Below, piece after piece: positions 1-9,100 of a DNA stretch of 64,000 nt. How positions within the stretch are numbered: the first letter of the stretch is position 1; every line of letters begins with the position of its first letter. The stretch spans positions 620,001-684,000 of the forward strand of contig NZ_AP031496.1 of assembly GCF_042850945.1 (NCBI RefSeq), read 5' to 3'. The translations under genes were made by a program, and so were the position numbers. The notes under the pieces are model-generated. The model was not told where the DNA came from and ran no database searches. It saw only the letters and a list, made by a program, of their open reading frames with translations. This stretch comes from Halioxenophilus aromaticivorans. Its GTDB lineage: Bacteria > Pseudomonadota > Gammaproteobacteria > Pseudomonadales > Cellvibrionaceae.

Positions 1-2
1 CC

Positions 3-161
3 TTTCGGTGGGCGAAAAACGACCGCCAGTTGTCGATGAAGTACGCCGCTGTATACGCCTTTTACATTGTTTTGGGTAAAGTACCTGAGTTGGTGGGCAT
101 TCTTACGTACAAGCGCCGGGCCCGTAAAAAGCAAAATCTCACGATTATTGAATACAAATAG
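3..161 (+). CDS. C-terminal end of a probable glycosyltransferase (5' end outside window)
   Basis: An open frame runs in from the left edge and stops at TAG 159-161, giving the last 52 residues of a protein. The tail is basic with one hydrophobic stretch (KYAAVYAFYIVLGKVPELVG), followed by a run of Arg and Lys and the end TIIEYK. Such tails are common after the catalytic domain of family 2 glycosyltransferases of polysaccharide loci, and the next genes (flippase, sulfotransferase, polymerase) fit that. The catalytic part lies outside the window, so the family is inferred from context only. Confidence 0.5.
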   Translation, partial: FRWAKNDRQLSMKYAAVYAFYIVLGKVPELVGILTYKRRARKKQNLTIIEYK

Positions 162-280
162 CTCCATTGTTTGTCCTTCGAACTGCTGTCATCTTTTTTG
201 GGTGATTTGATTTACAAAAGCTCAGTCCGAGATCAAGAGGGAGGCAGTAACTGGCGTAGGCATACGCGCAAGGATCAACA

Positions 281-1633
281 ATGCCCAATGTGTTAGTAAA
301 TTTTCTGTGGACCTTCTTCAGCCTAGCTGGCTCTCAGGGGGTTCGGTTAGTCTCCAATCTCTTTCTTACCCGCCTGTTGGCGCCCGAGCTATTCGGCTTA
401 ATGGCTGTGGTGAACAGTATTGCCATGGGCGTGCAGCTGTTTTCGGATATCGGTATACGCAACTCGGTTATTCACGGTTCCGCTAGCAAAATTGAGCGTT
501 TCGACGATGTTGCCTGGACTGTCCAGATCCTGCGCGGCGGCTTAATTTATCTAGTACTAGCCGCCGTGGCCCACCCCTTTGAGCAATTCTACGGTAATGC
601 GCAGCTCTCTGAGGTGTTGTTAATTTTGGCTTCTACCGCGTTGTTGCATGGTGTTGTACCCACCAAGGTCTACCACCTAGAACGCAACGTGCAAATGAAA
701 AAGGTGGCCGCTATTGACTTCACCGCTCAGGTGTTGGGCAGCGTGGTTATGGTACTAGTAGCCTATGTGACCCGTGATATTTGGGCGTTGGTGGTGGGCT
801 CTATCGTGATCGTCGCAGCCCGTATCGCCGCCTACTATGCATTTATCCCTGGCCCTAATAACCGTATGCACTGGGATAAATCCGCCGCAGTTGAAATTTT
901 CAGCCGTGGACGCTGGATATTTCTGTCATCCATGGGGCTTTTTTTGGTCTCCCAGGGCGACAAGTTGGTTATGGGCAAATTATTACCACTGGAGTTTGTG
1001 GGTATCTACGCGGTGGGCGTCACCTTTTCAATGTTGATTGGTGAGCTGGCCAACAGCCTTTCCGCGAAGTTTTTGTTTCCTCTCTATCACAAGCTGAAAG
1101 ACTCGGATAATAGCTTGTTGAGAGTGCGTAAAATGCGAATGCTGGGCTATGCTGTGGCCGCTTTGGCAGCTGCTCCGTTAATGTTTCTGGGCGATTGGAT
1201 TATTAAAGTGCTCTACGATGAGCGCTACATTGCTGCCGGATGGATCTTGCAATTGACCGCTTTGGGCTCATTGTTTCAAACCTTAGATGCTAGCCTTCGC
1301 CCCCTGCTATTGGCCAACAGTGACTACTTCCGCATGATGATCTACCAATTTGCGAAAGGGATTATCTATCTGACACTGCTAATTGGTGGTTTTTATGCTT
1401 ACGGCTTAGCCGGCTTAATTGCGGTGATCGTATTCTCACCGCTGATCAATCTAATTATCTTGCACGGCCTGGTTCGCAAGTACGGCTATCGTTGGGCCAG
1501 CTTAGATTTGGTGGTTTGTCTGCTATCTATTGTAGTGGTGGGTGCCGTATGGTACTGGGGCTGGAGTGATCCGGTAAGCCAGCTTACCCAATTTGAGTTG
1601 GCTGAGGTGTCAGTAGAGCCATCCAATCCCTAA
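281..1633 (+). CDS. Wzx-type polysaccharide flippase (oligosaccharide flippase family)
   Basis: The 450-residue protein is hydrophobic throughout, with about 12-14 predicted membrane segments and the N-terminal layout typical of the polysaccharide biosynthesis / MATE-like exporter family (FLTRLLAPELFGLMAV near residues 29-44). Family members flip undecaprenyl-linked repeat units across the inner membrane. AAGGA lies a few bases before the ATG and supports the start. It follows a probable glycosyltransferase and precedes a sulfotransferase and, further on, a Wzy-like polymerase, so a Wzx/Wzy-dependent exopolysaccharide or O-antigen system is likely. The exact glycan cannot be read from the sequence. 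Confidence 0.85.
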   Translation: MPNVLVNFLWTFFSLAGSQGVRLVSNLFLTRLLAPELFGLMAVVNSIAMGVQLFSDIGIRNSVIHGSASKIERFDDVAWTVQILRGGLIYLVLAAVAHPFEQFYGNAQLSEVLLILASTALLHGVVPTKVYHLERNVQMKKVAAIDFTAQVLGSVVMVLVAYVTRDIWALVVGSIVIVAARIAAYYAFIPGPNNRMHWDKSAAVEIFSRGRWIFLSSMGLFLVSQGDKLVMGKLLPLEFVGIYAVGVTFSMLIGELANSLSAKFLFPLYHKLKDSDNSLLRVRKMRMLGYAVAALAAAPLMFLGDWIIKVLYDERYIAAGWILQLTALGSLFQTLDASLRPLLLANSDYFRMMIYQFAKGIIYLTLLIGGFYAYGLAGLIAVIVFSPLINLIILHGLVRKYGYRWASLDLVVCLLSIVVVGAVWYWGWSDPVSQLTQFELAEVSVEPSNP

Positions 1634-1693
1634 TTTTTGTTGATACCCTTACCTATAAAAGGGTGAGTTTGCCAAAGAAGGAACCCATGAATC

Positions 1694-2599
1694 ATGTCTG
1701 ATGCACCCTCGGCGCAGAACAGATTGCCAGACTTTTACATCATTGGCGCCGCAAAGTGCGGCACTACCACCTTGTATAAAGAGCTGGAAGCCGACGGCCG
1801 AATCTTTTTTTGTAGCCCTAAAGAGCCGTGTTTTTTTGATTCCGATGTGGCGTGGGATAAAGGCATAGATTGGTACCACTCGTTGTTTGCAGACGCTACT
1901 GCCGGCCAGCTTTGCGGTGAGGCTTCCACAAATTATACGCGCTGGCCACAAGTTGAGGCTGTACCGGAGCGTATCCATCAGTACTCGCCTGATGCCAAGT
2001 TGATCTACATAATGCGAGACCCGGTGAAGCGGGCGCACTCTCACTATGTACACCGTTGGACAAAAGAAACCCACCGCCACAAGCCTTTCACTATGGGTGT
2101 GCGAGAATATATAGAGCAGGATCCCATGTGTTTCGACAGTGGCCGTTATTGCGACCAAATTGAGCAGTATTTGCGGTATTTTCCTCGCGACCAAGTATTG
2201 CTATTGGTGTTCGAGGACATGCTGGCAGACCAGCAAGCGTGCTTGCACCGGGTATACGAATTTTTAGGTTTGCAATGGCAAGAGCCACAGCAACAAGATT
2301 TAAAGTCCGAGAATGTCAGCGCTGATTTTCGCTACCATCTCAAACGCCACCAGATGATGGAAAAGTACAAAGCGCTCAAATTTATGCGCAATTTCACAAA
2401 GCTGCTGCCTAAGTCAACGCGGGATTTTCTTTATAACAAAGTGGTTGATAAACTCCCTGGATACAAATCCATCGATGCCGGCTTTGAGCCTGTGCCTTTA
2501 TCTGAGGGTGATCGGCAGTGGTTGGTGGAGCTCTATCGGCCTCATAATCAGCGCTTGAGCCAGCAGTTCGGTATTGATGTGAGTCGATGGCAGAACTAG
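1694..2599 (+). CDS. PAPS-dependent sulfotransferase
   Basis: The 301-residue protein is a soluble sulfotransferase of the Sulfotransfer_1/3 type. The 5'-phosphosulfate loop is visible at residues 16-28 (IIGAAKCGTTTLY, with Lys21 and Thr24-26). The 3'-phosphate loop follows at 104-118 (LIYIMRDPVKRAHSHY, with Arg108 and Ser116). Such enzymes move sulfate from PAPS to a hydroxyl of a sugar or lipid in the cytoplasm. GAAGGAA 8-10 bases upstream supports this ATG; the ATG at 1687 is out of frame. Between a flippase and a polymerase, its substrate is probably the polysaccharide repeat unit, which would make the polymer sulfated. The acceptor is inference. Confidence 0.85.
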   Translation: MSDAPSAQNRLPDFYIIGAAKCGTTTLYKELEADGRIFFCSPKEPCFFDSDVAWDKGIDWYHSLFADATAGQLCGEASTNYTRWPQVEAVPERIHQYSPDAKLIYIMRDPVKRAHSHYVHRWTKETHRHKPFTMGVREYIEQDPMCFDSGRYCDQIEQYLRYFPRDQVLLLVFEDMLADQQACLHRVYEFLGLQWQEPQQQDLKSENVSADFRYHLKRHQMMEKYKALKFMRNFTKLLPKSTRDFLYNKVVDKLPGYKSIDAGFEPVPLSEGDRQWLVELYRPHNQRLSQQFGIDVSRWQN

Positions 2600-2715
2600 C
2601 GCCTCACCGATACCATTGCCATCATTTCAAATGGATTACCTTCGCCATACACATTCTGTTTGGCAACCTATCGTTCGGTTTACCCAGCACCGCTCACGGA
2701 TTAAGGGAGTAGCTT

Positions 2716-2910
2716 GTGCAATTAAAAAGACGAAATTTGCTCAAAGGCGTACTTGCTAGCGCGGCAGCGCCGCTCACTGCAACCGCCGCTGATAGAAAAC
2801 TATCAAACAATGCCCGAGTGGTGAAACTCCGGCCTGGCTATTACAGCGTAGATGGCTGGGTTGTTAACGAGCAAGAGCTAACCCAGCTGCGTAAGGATGG
2901 CTTATGTTAA
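2716..2910 (+). CDS. Small Tat-signal protein, probable partner subunit of the GMC oxidoreductase
   Basis: A 64-residue protein starting with GTG after a GGGAG site. Residues 4-9 (KRRNLL) form a twin-arginine motif followed by a short hydrophobic stretch and AAAPLTATAADRK, a typical Tat leader of small dehydrogenase subunits. Only about 38 residues remain after likely cleavage, including YYSVDGWVVNEQEL. Its stop overlaps the next start by 7 bases (ATGTTAA), so the two genes are translationally coupled. The following oxidoreductase has no signal of its own. By analogy with gluconate and sorbitol dehydrogenases, this peptide may carry the folded FAD subunit out through Tat. That role is inference; no family was recognised. 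Confidence 0.7.
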   Translation: MQLKRRNLLKGVLASAAAPLTATAADRKLSNNARVVKLRPGYYSVDGWVVNEQELTQLRKDGLC

Positions 2911-4403
2911 CGGATTTAAGCGCTCTCAATGGTCAGGCGTTTCAGCCAGATACTTACGATGTAGTGATTGCTGGGGCAGGGCCTGCTGGTATTACTTTGG
3001 CGCGCAAGCTGTCCGCGGGTGGCAAACGCGTGGCTCTGCTTGAAGGTGGTGGGCTTTCCTACACCCAGGAATCCCAGGACGTATACAGCCTGTCAGAGCA
3101 ATCCAACGAATTTACCCGCATGTATTTCGCCTCTACCCGGCTGCGCTTTTTTGGCGGTACGTCCAATCACTGGGCCGGTCGCTGCAGCCCAATGCGAGAG
3201 CTGGATTTCACCGAACGAAGCTCAGCCTATAAGGAATCCGGTTGGCCTGTTTCTTTGGCGGAGATTCAGCCTTATTTGGCGGAGGCGCGGGATATTTTGG
3301 ATGTTAGCACGCCGGAGGAATTCCCTATTACGCCGGGTACTGTGCCAATGGCTAAAGGCTTTGAGCCCGACGTTGCCATCATCAGCGCGCCCACGCGCTT
3401 CGGCACCAAGTATCTGGATGAGGTACAAAATAACAGTAATATAGATTTGTTCATCAACGCTAACTTGGTGGACATCCGATTGACCGATGACCTCACCGCC
3501 ACCGCCGCCTACCGAGTACGCAATTACGCCGGTGACGAGTACGATTTTACCGGCCAAGACTACATCCTGGCGCTTGGGGCTATCGAAAACGCCCGCCTAA
3601 TGCTGGCCAGTAATTCTCAACTCAGTGATGGCGTGGGTAACGCCGAAGGCATGGTAGGCGCCTGCTACATGGACCACTACAACATCACCATGGGTGAGTT
3701 TGTGGCCAATTACTCGGCTTGGGGCGACGCCAATCGCATGTCGTATTTCACCACGCGGCAGTTTTCTGAGGCTAACGACATAGGCAGCTCCAACGTCACT
3801 ATCAAGTACGGCTCGCCGATTAAAACCTACGGTAATTTTGCCGGGGTGAAAAAGTTTTTAGCCACTCAGTCCTGTCGTATGGGAATGGAAGGCGCCATGC
3901 AAAAATTGTTTCCCTTCCACTGTTCGGATACAGGGTTAATTACCACGTTAACCGAACAAGAGCCCTCCCGCAGTAACCGGGTGGTGCTCACCGAAGAAAC
4001 CGACGCACTGGGCTTGCCCAAGGCTAAGGTGGAGTGGTCGCTCACCGACTTCGACCAGCGTACCATCCGCGAAATCGCCAAAGAAATGGCCGTCCAAATG
4101 ACCGAGGCGGGTCTTGGCCGGGTGCAACTGCCGGAGTTCATCACCGACGAATCGCTGGAGATCCCATTCTATGGCCACGCTCATCACCTGGGCACCACCC
4201 GCATGGCCCAGGATGCCATCGATGGCGTGGTAAACACCGACTGCAAAGTGTTTGGTAACGATAACTTGTACGTCGCAGGCTCCAGTATTTTCCCCCGTGG
4301 CGGCGGCCATAACCCAACCATGCCGCTGGTGCAGTTTGCTCTGCGATTGTCCGACCACTTGTTGGCCGTGGACGAATCGCCTGCCATACTAAATCCTAGT
4401 TAA
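2904..4403 (+). CDS. GMC-family FAD-dependent oxidoreductase
   Basis: The 499-residue flavoprotein has an N-terminal Rossmann FAD site, GAGPAG at residues 24-29, with the acidic residue ending strand 2 in LLEGGG near 46-50. The C-terminal GMC domain shows the active-site region YGHAHHLGTTRM near 423-434 and GGGHNPTMP at about 466-474, where His469 and Asn470 match the usual catalytic His-Asn pair. Members oxidise alcohols or sugars and pass electrons to quinone, cytochrome or oxygen. There is no signal peptide, but the gene overlaps the Tat peptide gene before it, so periplasmic action by co-export is plausible. In a polysaccharide locus it may oxidise a sugar of the polymer; the substrate is unknown. 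Confidence 0.85.
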   Translation: MLTDLSALNGQAFQPDTYDVVIAGAGPAGITLARKLSAGGKRVALLEGGGLSYTQESQDVYSLSEQSNEFTRMYFASTRLRFFGGTSNHWAGRCSPMRELDFTERSSAYKESGWPVSLAEIQPYLAEARDILDVSTPEEFPITPGTVPMAKGFEPDVAIISAPTRFGTKYLDEVQNNSNIDLFINANLVDIRLTDDLTATAAYRVRNYAGDEYDFTGQDYILALGAIENARLMLASNSQLSDGVGNAEGMVGACYMDHYNITMGEFVANYSAWGDANRMSYFTTRQFSEANDIGSSNVTIKYGSPIKTYGNFAGVKKFLATQSCRMGMEGAMQKLFPFHCSDTGLITTLTEQEPSRSNRVVLTEETDALGLPKAKVEWSLTDFDQRTIREIAKEMAVQMTEAGLGRVQLPEFITDESLEIPFYGHAHHLGTTRMAQDAIDGVVNTDCKVFGNDNLYVAGSSIFPRGGGHNPTMPLVQFALRLSDHLLAVDESPAILNPS

Positions 4404-4411
4404 GGCCGTTT

Positions 4412-4442
4412 GGCCGAGCCACGCAGGGAGATCGGCTCGGCC
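4412..4442 (+). terminator. Hairpin after the GMC oxidoreductase gene
   Basis: GGCCGAGCC (4412-4420) and GGCTCGGCC (4434-4442) form a perfect 9-bp stem with a 13-base loop, 8 bases after the stop codon. Only a short CTTT follows, so it is a weak intrinsic terminator or an mRNA 3' stabilising hairpin. Confidence 0.5.
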
Positions 4443-4667
4443 CTTTGGCACCAAAATGTCGCCGCTGAACTTGCGTTTCTGGCAATTTGCGGCTTAGCTA
4501 AACACTTCTATAAGTTGTTGGCGCTGGTGTAAGCTTGCAGGTAATCCGCGCGCTCAAGGTCATTAAGTGGCCTGCATCCGCCTTAGCTCATTACAAAATA
4601 CAGGGACGACCTTGCAATCTGTTAAACTCCCCCACAAATTCACCGTGTTGAGAGCGATTTAGTCTCA

Positions 4668-6170
4668 ATGTTACTGCCTGCTTTTGTTTACCTGATTCTG
4701 ATTGCCGGTTTTGCTGCGTATATTTACCGCACGCAACTGGATGAGCAGGATGCCTATAAATGGCTAATATGCGTTGGTATTTTTACCGCAGCGGTTACCT
4801 TAAACCGCAATGTGTGGTTGCTCTATGCTGCAGTTATTGGCGTTGGTTGGTATATAGTCCCCAAAGACCCCGAAAAACGCATTTTCTATTACTTAACGTT
4901 GTTTTGTATCCTGCCGCGCCTGTCCTACGAGGTACCGTTCCCTGGCGTCAATTATTTGATCGTCATGGAATACCCGTTTATTTTGTCCTTGGCGTTGCTA
5001 CTGCCGTTGTTTTGGCAGTTTCGCAAGGCCGGAGTGCCGCATTCCAAATTTGATTTATTAATCGCGGTGTACCTCGTTTACGTGACCTACCGTGAATTCT
5101 CCTTTGACGACTCCTTCACTTACTGGGCACGTTTGGTCCTGGTTAATTTCTTTAGCGTTTGGGTGCCTTACTACGTCATCGCCAACGCGCCTGGGGATTT
5201 AAAGCGTTACATGGTGGCGCTGCTGTACGGTGGTATTTATCTCACCGTGGCCGCCAATGTGGAGTGGGCGCTTACCTGGCAAATATTCGCCAACATTACC
5301 CAGTATGTGAACGATATTGTGTTCAGTCGGTTATCCACTGCTTACTATTTCCGTGGCTTGGGTTTGCGTATCAGCAGTTCGTGGATGAACCCCATTTCCT
5401 TCGGCGTTTTTGCCGCCGGTACTTGCTATTTGTTGTTGATGCTGCAAAAGCTGGGTAAAAGCCGCTCCATGCTGACTTTTGCCCTGGCAGGTTTGGCGTT
5501 GTCTGCCACATTGTTCACCGATTCTCGCGGTGCCTTGCTCACCATGATTATCGCTTTGGGCGTGCAGGCGTATTTTTATTCGCCCACCCCGGTGTGGAAA
5601 AACACATATAAACTGTGTTTTGTGGTGGCGGTGTTATTGGTGGCCATGAATTTCCAGACATTTATGGATCTCGACCCCTCCGGTACCTTCCAGTATCGGG
5701 CAGACTTATTGGTGTATTCCAAGGATGCCTTTTTCGCCAACCCGATATGGGGTGACGTTAACTTCCGAGATAACTACACACTTTCGGCCAATATGACCCA
5801 GGGCCAGGGCATCGTAGATATTGTTAACCACTACCTAAACGTTGCGCTACGCTACGGTGCCGTGGGGTTGTTTCTGTACCTGTTAATTTGGACCAGTATC
5901 ATTGCGCGGATGATCAGCCGGGTGTCGCAACTGCAATCCTTAGGCGATCACCGTTACCACGCTGGCAGCATCTTGGTGTCGTTAATGGTGGGTGTTGCCA
6001 TTGTGATTTACACCGTAAGTTTGGTGGGTTACTTGCCAGAATACATCTTTATGTTGATGGGCTTGGCCTCCGCGTATTTAAAAAGTACCGGCGACCGGCC
6101 AAAAACCAAGGCGACGGCCATGGCCGCTCATACCGATCCGCCGGTGTTTACCGGTCGCAGGTTTAACTGA
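4668..6170 (+). CDS. Wzy/WaaL-like O-antigen polymerase or ligase
   Basis: A 500-residue polytopic membrane protein with about 10-12 hydrophobic segments and a larger extracytoplasmic loop in the second half (roughly residues 330-385), the usual layout of O-antigen polymerases and ligases. FTDSRGALL near residues 283-291 resembles the conserved SRGALL segment of the Wzy_C family. Such proteins join lipid-linked repeat units in the periplasm. It is separated from the oxidoreductase by a hairpin and about 265 bases, so it may have its own promoter. It ends 21 bases from the convergent monooxygenase gene and closes the polysaccharide locus. Confidence 0.75.
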   Translation: MLLPAFVYLILIAGFAAYIYRTQLDEQDAYKWLICVGIFTAAVTLNRNVWLLYAAVIGVGWYIVPKDPEKRIFYYLTLFCILPRLSYEVPFPGVNYLIVMEYPFILSLALLLPLFWQFRKAGVPHSKFDLLIAVYLVYVTYREFSFDDSFTYWARLVLVNFFSVWVPYYVIANAPGDLKRYMVALLYGGIYLTVAANVEWALTWQIFANITQYVNDIVFSRLSTAYYFRGLGLRISSSWMNPISFGVFAAGTCYLLLMLQKLGKSRSMLTFALAGLALSATLFTDSRGALLTMIIALGVQAYFYSPTPVWKNTYKLCFVVAVLLVAMNFQTFMDLDPSGTFQYRADLLVYSKDAFFANPIWGDVNFRDNYTLSANMTQGQGIVDIVNHYLNVALRYGAVGLFLYLLIWTSIIARMISRVSQLQSLGDHRYHAGSILVSLMVGVAIVIYTVSLVGYLPEYIFMLMGLASAYLKSTGDRPKTKATAMAAHTDPPVFTGRRFN

Positions 6171-6191
6171 GGCAGTTGTCCAATCTCTTGT

Positions 6192-6497
6192 TTAAACCAC
6201 TTGCTTAAAACACTCCAATTGCGGTGGGCCTAAATAAATATCCCTTTTGGTGCCACCGGCATTGGCGTGGGCTTTTCTAAACGCCTCTGATTGCGTCCAA
6301 TCTTTAAACGCTTGTTCGCTTTCCCACACCGAGTGGGAGGCAAACAAGGTGTACCCCTCGTTGTTCGGCCCTTGCAGTAGTTCAAACGATTTAAAACCCG
6401 GCACCTCGGCTAAAAAGGTATCGCGGTTTTGCCAAATTTCGATAAATTCTTGTTCCCGACCGGAGGCGACTTTAAAACGGTTCATTGCCAAATACAC
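6192..6497 (-). CDS. Antibiotic-biosynthesis-monooxygenase (ABM) domain protein, HmoA/IsdG-like
   Basis: A 101-residue ferredoxin-like ABM domain. It begins near AMNRFKVASGREQEF, followed by EVPGFKSFELLQGP and the SHSVWESEQAFKDWTQSEAF block that is typical of HmoA/IsdG-like dimeric mono-oxygenases. The longer open frame upstream (to 6614) is not supported. GTG at 6497 has an AGGAG site 7 bases upstream (6505-6509) and gives the usual N-terminus (MYLAMNRFKV). Homologues degrade haem or oxidise aromatic compounds, but many are uncharacterised and the substrate here is open. It is convergent with the polymerase gene and stands alone. Confidence 0.8.
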   Translation of the reverse strand: MYLAMNRFKVASGREQEFIEIWQNRDTFLAEVPGFKSFELLQGPNNEGYTLFASHSVWESEQAFKDWTQSEAFRKAHANAGGTKRDIYLGPPQLECFKQVV

Positions 6498-6832
6498 AGT
6501 GATTCTCCTGGATGTGTGGATAGGACGCATAATTAGAACGGCGCCGGTTAAAAACACCTGCCATTGACGTTGTGGTAATGGCGAATAGTAAATGCCGTAT
6601 TGTTCTGACCACACCAGTCGGCTTCGGTGCCGCTGCGCTGACGAACTTAAGGCGCACCAAAAATGGCGCGCAATTGGAAAATAAAATCTCGCATTGTAAA
6701 AAGCTCATAATATGCACTGCTGCAACTTTTCTGTCATAGCGCCGGTGGTATAGTCGCAAACTTTTAAAAGTGACAAACTTTTGGCTGGCCCTTGGGTGTT
6801 GCCGTGAAAAGTTCACCAATGGCGGTATTGTT
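6498..6832. other. Divergent intergenic region, 335 bp
   Basis: This stretch lies between the ABM gene (minus) and the acyltransferase gene (plus) and must hold both promoters. It contains AT-rich segments (6680-6715) but no hairpin, repeat or convincing operator. A half-match to a Pho box (CTGTCATA, 6731-6738) lacks its second half. Confidence 0.4.
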
Positions 6833-7744
6833 ATGTCTCATCACACTTCGGCAGGCGAAGCTAACCCGTTTCAGATTCCTCGCTTGGCGCGCTGGTTGGC
6901 TGCACCGATGGAGTGGGCGACGGGCTTAAAAGCGCTAGCCCGCCTTTATCGGGCCCGGCCGGAAGAAGCGCGCGGGGCGCAGCAATACCACGAGTTTTTA
7001 TCGTTCGCGTTAAAGAGCTTAAAAGCCGGTTTGGAGCCCGACGACTACGGCGCCTTGGGGCACATTCCAGCCCAGGGGCCGGTGATATTTGTGGCCAATC
7101 ATCCCCTGGGTGCCCTAGAGGGCCTCGCCATGACCGATATGTTGTTGCATATCCGGCCAGATACAAAAGTACTGACCAACGAATTACTCACCCAGGTGCC
7201 GGAACTGCAATCGGTGTTTTTTGGGGTGGATGTGCTCAGTGGCAATGCCCAAGCTGCCAACACCCGAGGCATGCGCAGTTTATATAAGCATTTAGGTACC
7301 GGTGGCGCGGTGTTGATTTACCCCGCGGGGGAGGTCTCTGGCTTTAATACCCATAGTGGCCAAATTCAAGACCCGGCCTGGCAACCCCTGGTGGGGCGCC
7401 TGGCCCGGCGTTACCAAGCGGCCTGTGTACCGTTTTGGGTGCAAGGCCGCAACAGTTGGTGGTTTTACGCGTTGGGGGTGGTGCATCCGTTCCTGCGTAC
7501 CTTGCGGCTGCCTAAGGAGCTGCTTAACAAACGCGGCACCCGTTTTAAACTGCTGGTGGGCAAGACCATTGAAGCCCAGCGCTTGGTCGAGTGCGCCAAC
7601 GACCGTGCCGCCACGGCCTATCTGCGCCACTGCTGCGAGCTGCTGGCTCGCAAAGCCGGGATTAAACCGGCCGGAATCCGGGTGATGAAGGTAAAGAAAG
7701 GCAGTACCAGTGTGGAGCAAAGCGACATAGCGCGGGGCAAATAG
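6833..7744 (+). CDS. Lysophospholipid acyltransferase-family protein (PlsC-like)
   Basis: A 303-residue protein with the glycerolipid acyltransferase core. The NHPLGALEG block (near residue 87) corresponds to the catalytic H-x4-D/E motif, and YPAGEVSG (near 165) to the substrate-binding EGTR-like motif. Homologues in proteobacteria are annotated as hemolysin-like or ornithine-lipid-type acyltransferases and act at the inner membrane. The start at ATG 6833 (MSHHTSAG) is preferred over GTG 6770 because the 21 extra residues look non-conserved, but no strong ribosome binding site decides it. The gene stands alone, about 115 bases before an aminotransferase. The acyl acceptor is not predictable. 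Confidence 0.75.
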   Translation: MSHHTSAGEANPFQIPRLARWLAAPMEWATGLKALARLYRARPEEARGAQQYHEFLSFALKSLKAGLEPDDYGALGHIPAQGPVIFVANHPLGALEGLAMTDMLLHIRPDTKVLTNELLTQVPELQSVFFGVDVLSGNAQAANTRGMRSLYKHLGTGGAVLIYPAGEVSGFNTHSGQIQDPAWQPLVGRLARRYQAACVPFWVQGRNSWWFYALGVVHPFLRTLRLPKELLNKRGTRFKLLVGKTIEAQRLVECANDRAATAYLRHCCELLARKAGIKPAGIRVMKVKKGSTSVEQSDIARGK

Positions 7745-7858
7745 TCACCTTGCCCAAGCAAGATACCGCGTTGGCGCATTTGCATTCCGCACATTTGCAT
7801 TACAATAGGCGCAATTCTGTATTTCGCCACCGCAGTAGGTGGCCGCGAGAGTAGCACT

Positions 7859-9064
7859 ATGCCCGTTTCTTTGCCCCCCGTTAAACGCCTGCACGATATC
7901 CTACCGGAAGAGCCACTACTGATGATGGGCGCCGGCCCTGTGCCCATTCCTGCGCCCGTGGCTGCGGCCAATGGCATCGTGATCAATCACCTGGGCGACA
8001 CCATGTCGCGGGTGCTTGAGCAGGTAAAAACCATGGGTCGATACATCTTCCAAACCGAAACGCCCTGGTTGATGGGGGTGGCAGGGCCCGGTTCGGCGGC
8101 CATGGAAATGGCAGTGATTAACCTGGTTTCCTCCGGTGACAGGGTGCTGTCGGTGTGTAATGGCTTTTTCTCTTCGCGTTTGTCAGAAATGGCCCATCGA
8201 GTCGGCGGCGAGGTGGAGCGTTTAACCGTGGCCGATGGCCACAGCGCCGACCCCGAACAAATTCGGGCCGCCATGCAGCGCTTTAAACCTCGGGTGATCA
8301 CCCTGGTGCAAGGCGAGACCTCCAACACCACCTGCAACGTTCACCTACCAGAAATCGCCAAAATCGCCCGTGAACACGACTGCTTGGTGATAGTGGATGC
8401 AGTGTGCACCCTCAGTACCATGCCATTGCCCATGGACGAGTGGGGCATCGATGCCGTAATCACCGGCGGCCAGAAAGGGCTGTCTTGTATTCCGGGTATC
8501 TCTCTGGTGGCATTTTCCGAGCGGGCCTGGGAATGCATTAACAACCGGCCACAACCGGTGGCCCATTGGACCTTAGATGCGACCTTGGCCACAAACTTTT
8601 GGCACAAAGCGTCCTATCATTACACAGCGCCGGTGTCGGGGTTGTTGGCCCTGCACGAGGCCATGCGGTTGGTGTGTGACGAAACTCTAGAGGCGCGCTA
8701 TCAGCGCCACCGCCAGTGTTCCAACGCCTTGCAAGGTGCTATAGAGACGCTAGGCTTAACCTTATACGTGCCCGAGGCGGCGCGGTTAAATTCGGTGGTG
8801 GGTATTGCGCTGCCCGAGTCGCTGACCTCGGCCCAGGTATGCCAGCACATTTCTCACCATTACCGGGTGGAAATCGCCGGCTCGTTTGGGCCGCCCATCG
8901 TCCGGATTGGGCAAATGGGCGAGCAGTGCCGGGCGCACAACTTGTTCCGTGGGCTGCACGCATTGGGCTCTACGTTTAAAGATTTAGGGGTAAAGGTGGA
9001 TGTACCCGCAGCCATGGCAGAGCTGGAAAACCAATTGCAAAATCAACGGCAGCACTCGCTGTAA
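7859..9064 (+). CDS. Class V aminotransferase, alanine-glyoxylate / serine-glyoxylate type
   Basis: A 401-residue PLP enzyme of fold type I. Visible features are the N-terminal substrate loop (MMGAGPVPIP, 22-31), the cofactor-stacking region GVAGPGSAAME (73-83), Asp180 in VIVDAVCT, and the Schiff-base Lys206 in ITGGQKGLSCIPG. The family uses alanine or serine as amino donor to glyoxylate and works in glycine/serine or photorespiratory-type metabolism. It lies 36 bases before an S41 peptidase gene, so co-transcription is possible but functionally unexplained. The donor specificity cannot be settled from the motifs. Confidence 0.85.
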   Translation: MPVSLPPVKRLHDILPEEPLLMMGAGPVPIPAPVAAANGIVINHLGDTMSRVLEQVKTMGRYIFQTETPWLMGVAGPGSAAMEMAVINLVSSGDRVLSVCNGFFSSRLSEMAHRVGGEVERLTVADGHSADPEQIRAAMQRFKPRVITLVQGETSNTTCNVHLPEIAKIAREHDCLVIVDAVCTLSTMPLPMDEWGIDAVITGGQKGLSCIPGISLVAFSERAWECINNRPQPVAHWTLDATLATNFWHKASYHYTAPVSGLLALHEAMRLVCDETLEARYQRHRQCSNALQGAIETLGLTLYVPEAARLNSVVGIALPESLTSAQVCQHISHHYRVEIAGSFGPPIVRIGQMGEQCRAHNLFRGLHALGSTFKDLGVKVDVPAAMAELENQLQNQRQHSL

Positions 9065-9100
9065 GGTAGCCGTTAAGGCGCCGGGCGAGGTGTCTTCATT

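Noticed and set aside
6731..6748. Pho box before the acyltransferase gene
   Set aside because: Only the first half (CTGTCATA) matches; the second half is absent.
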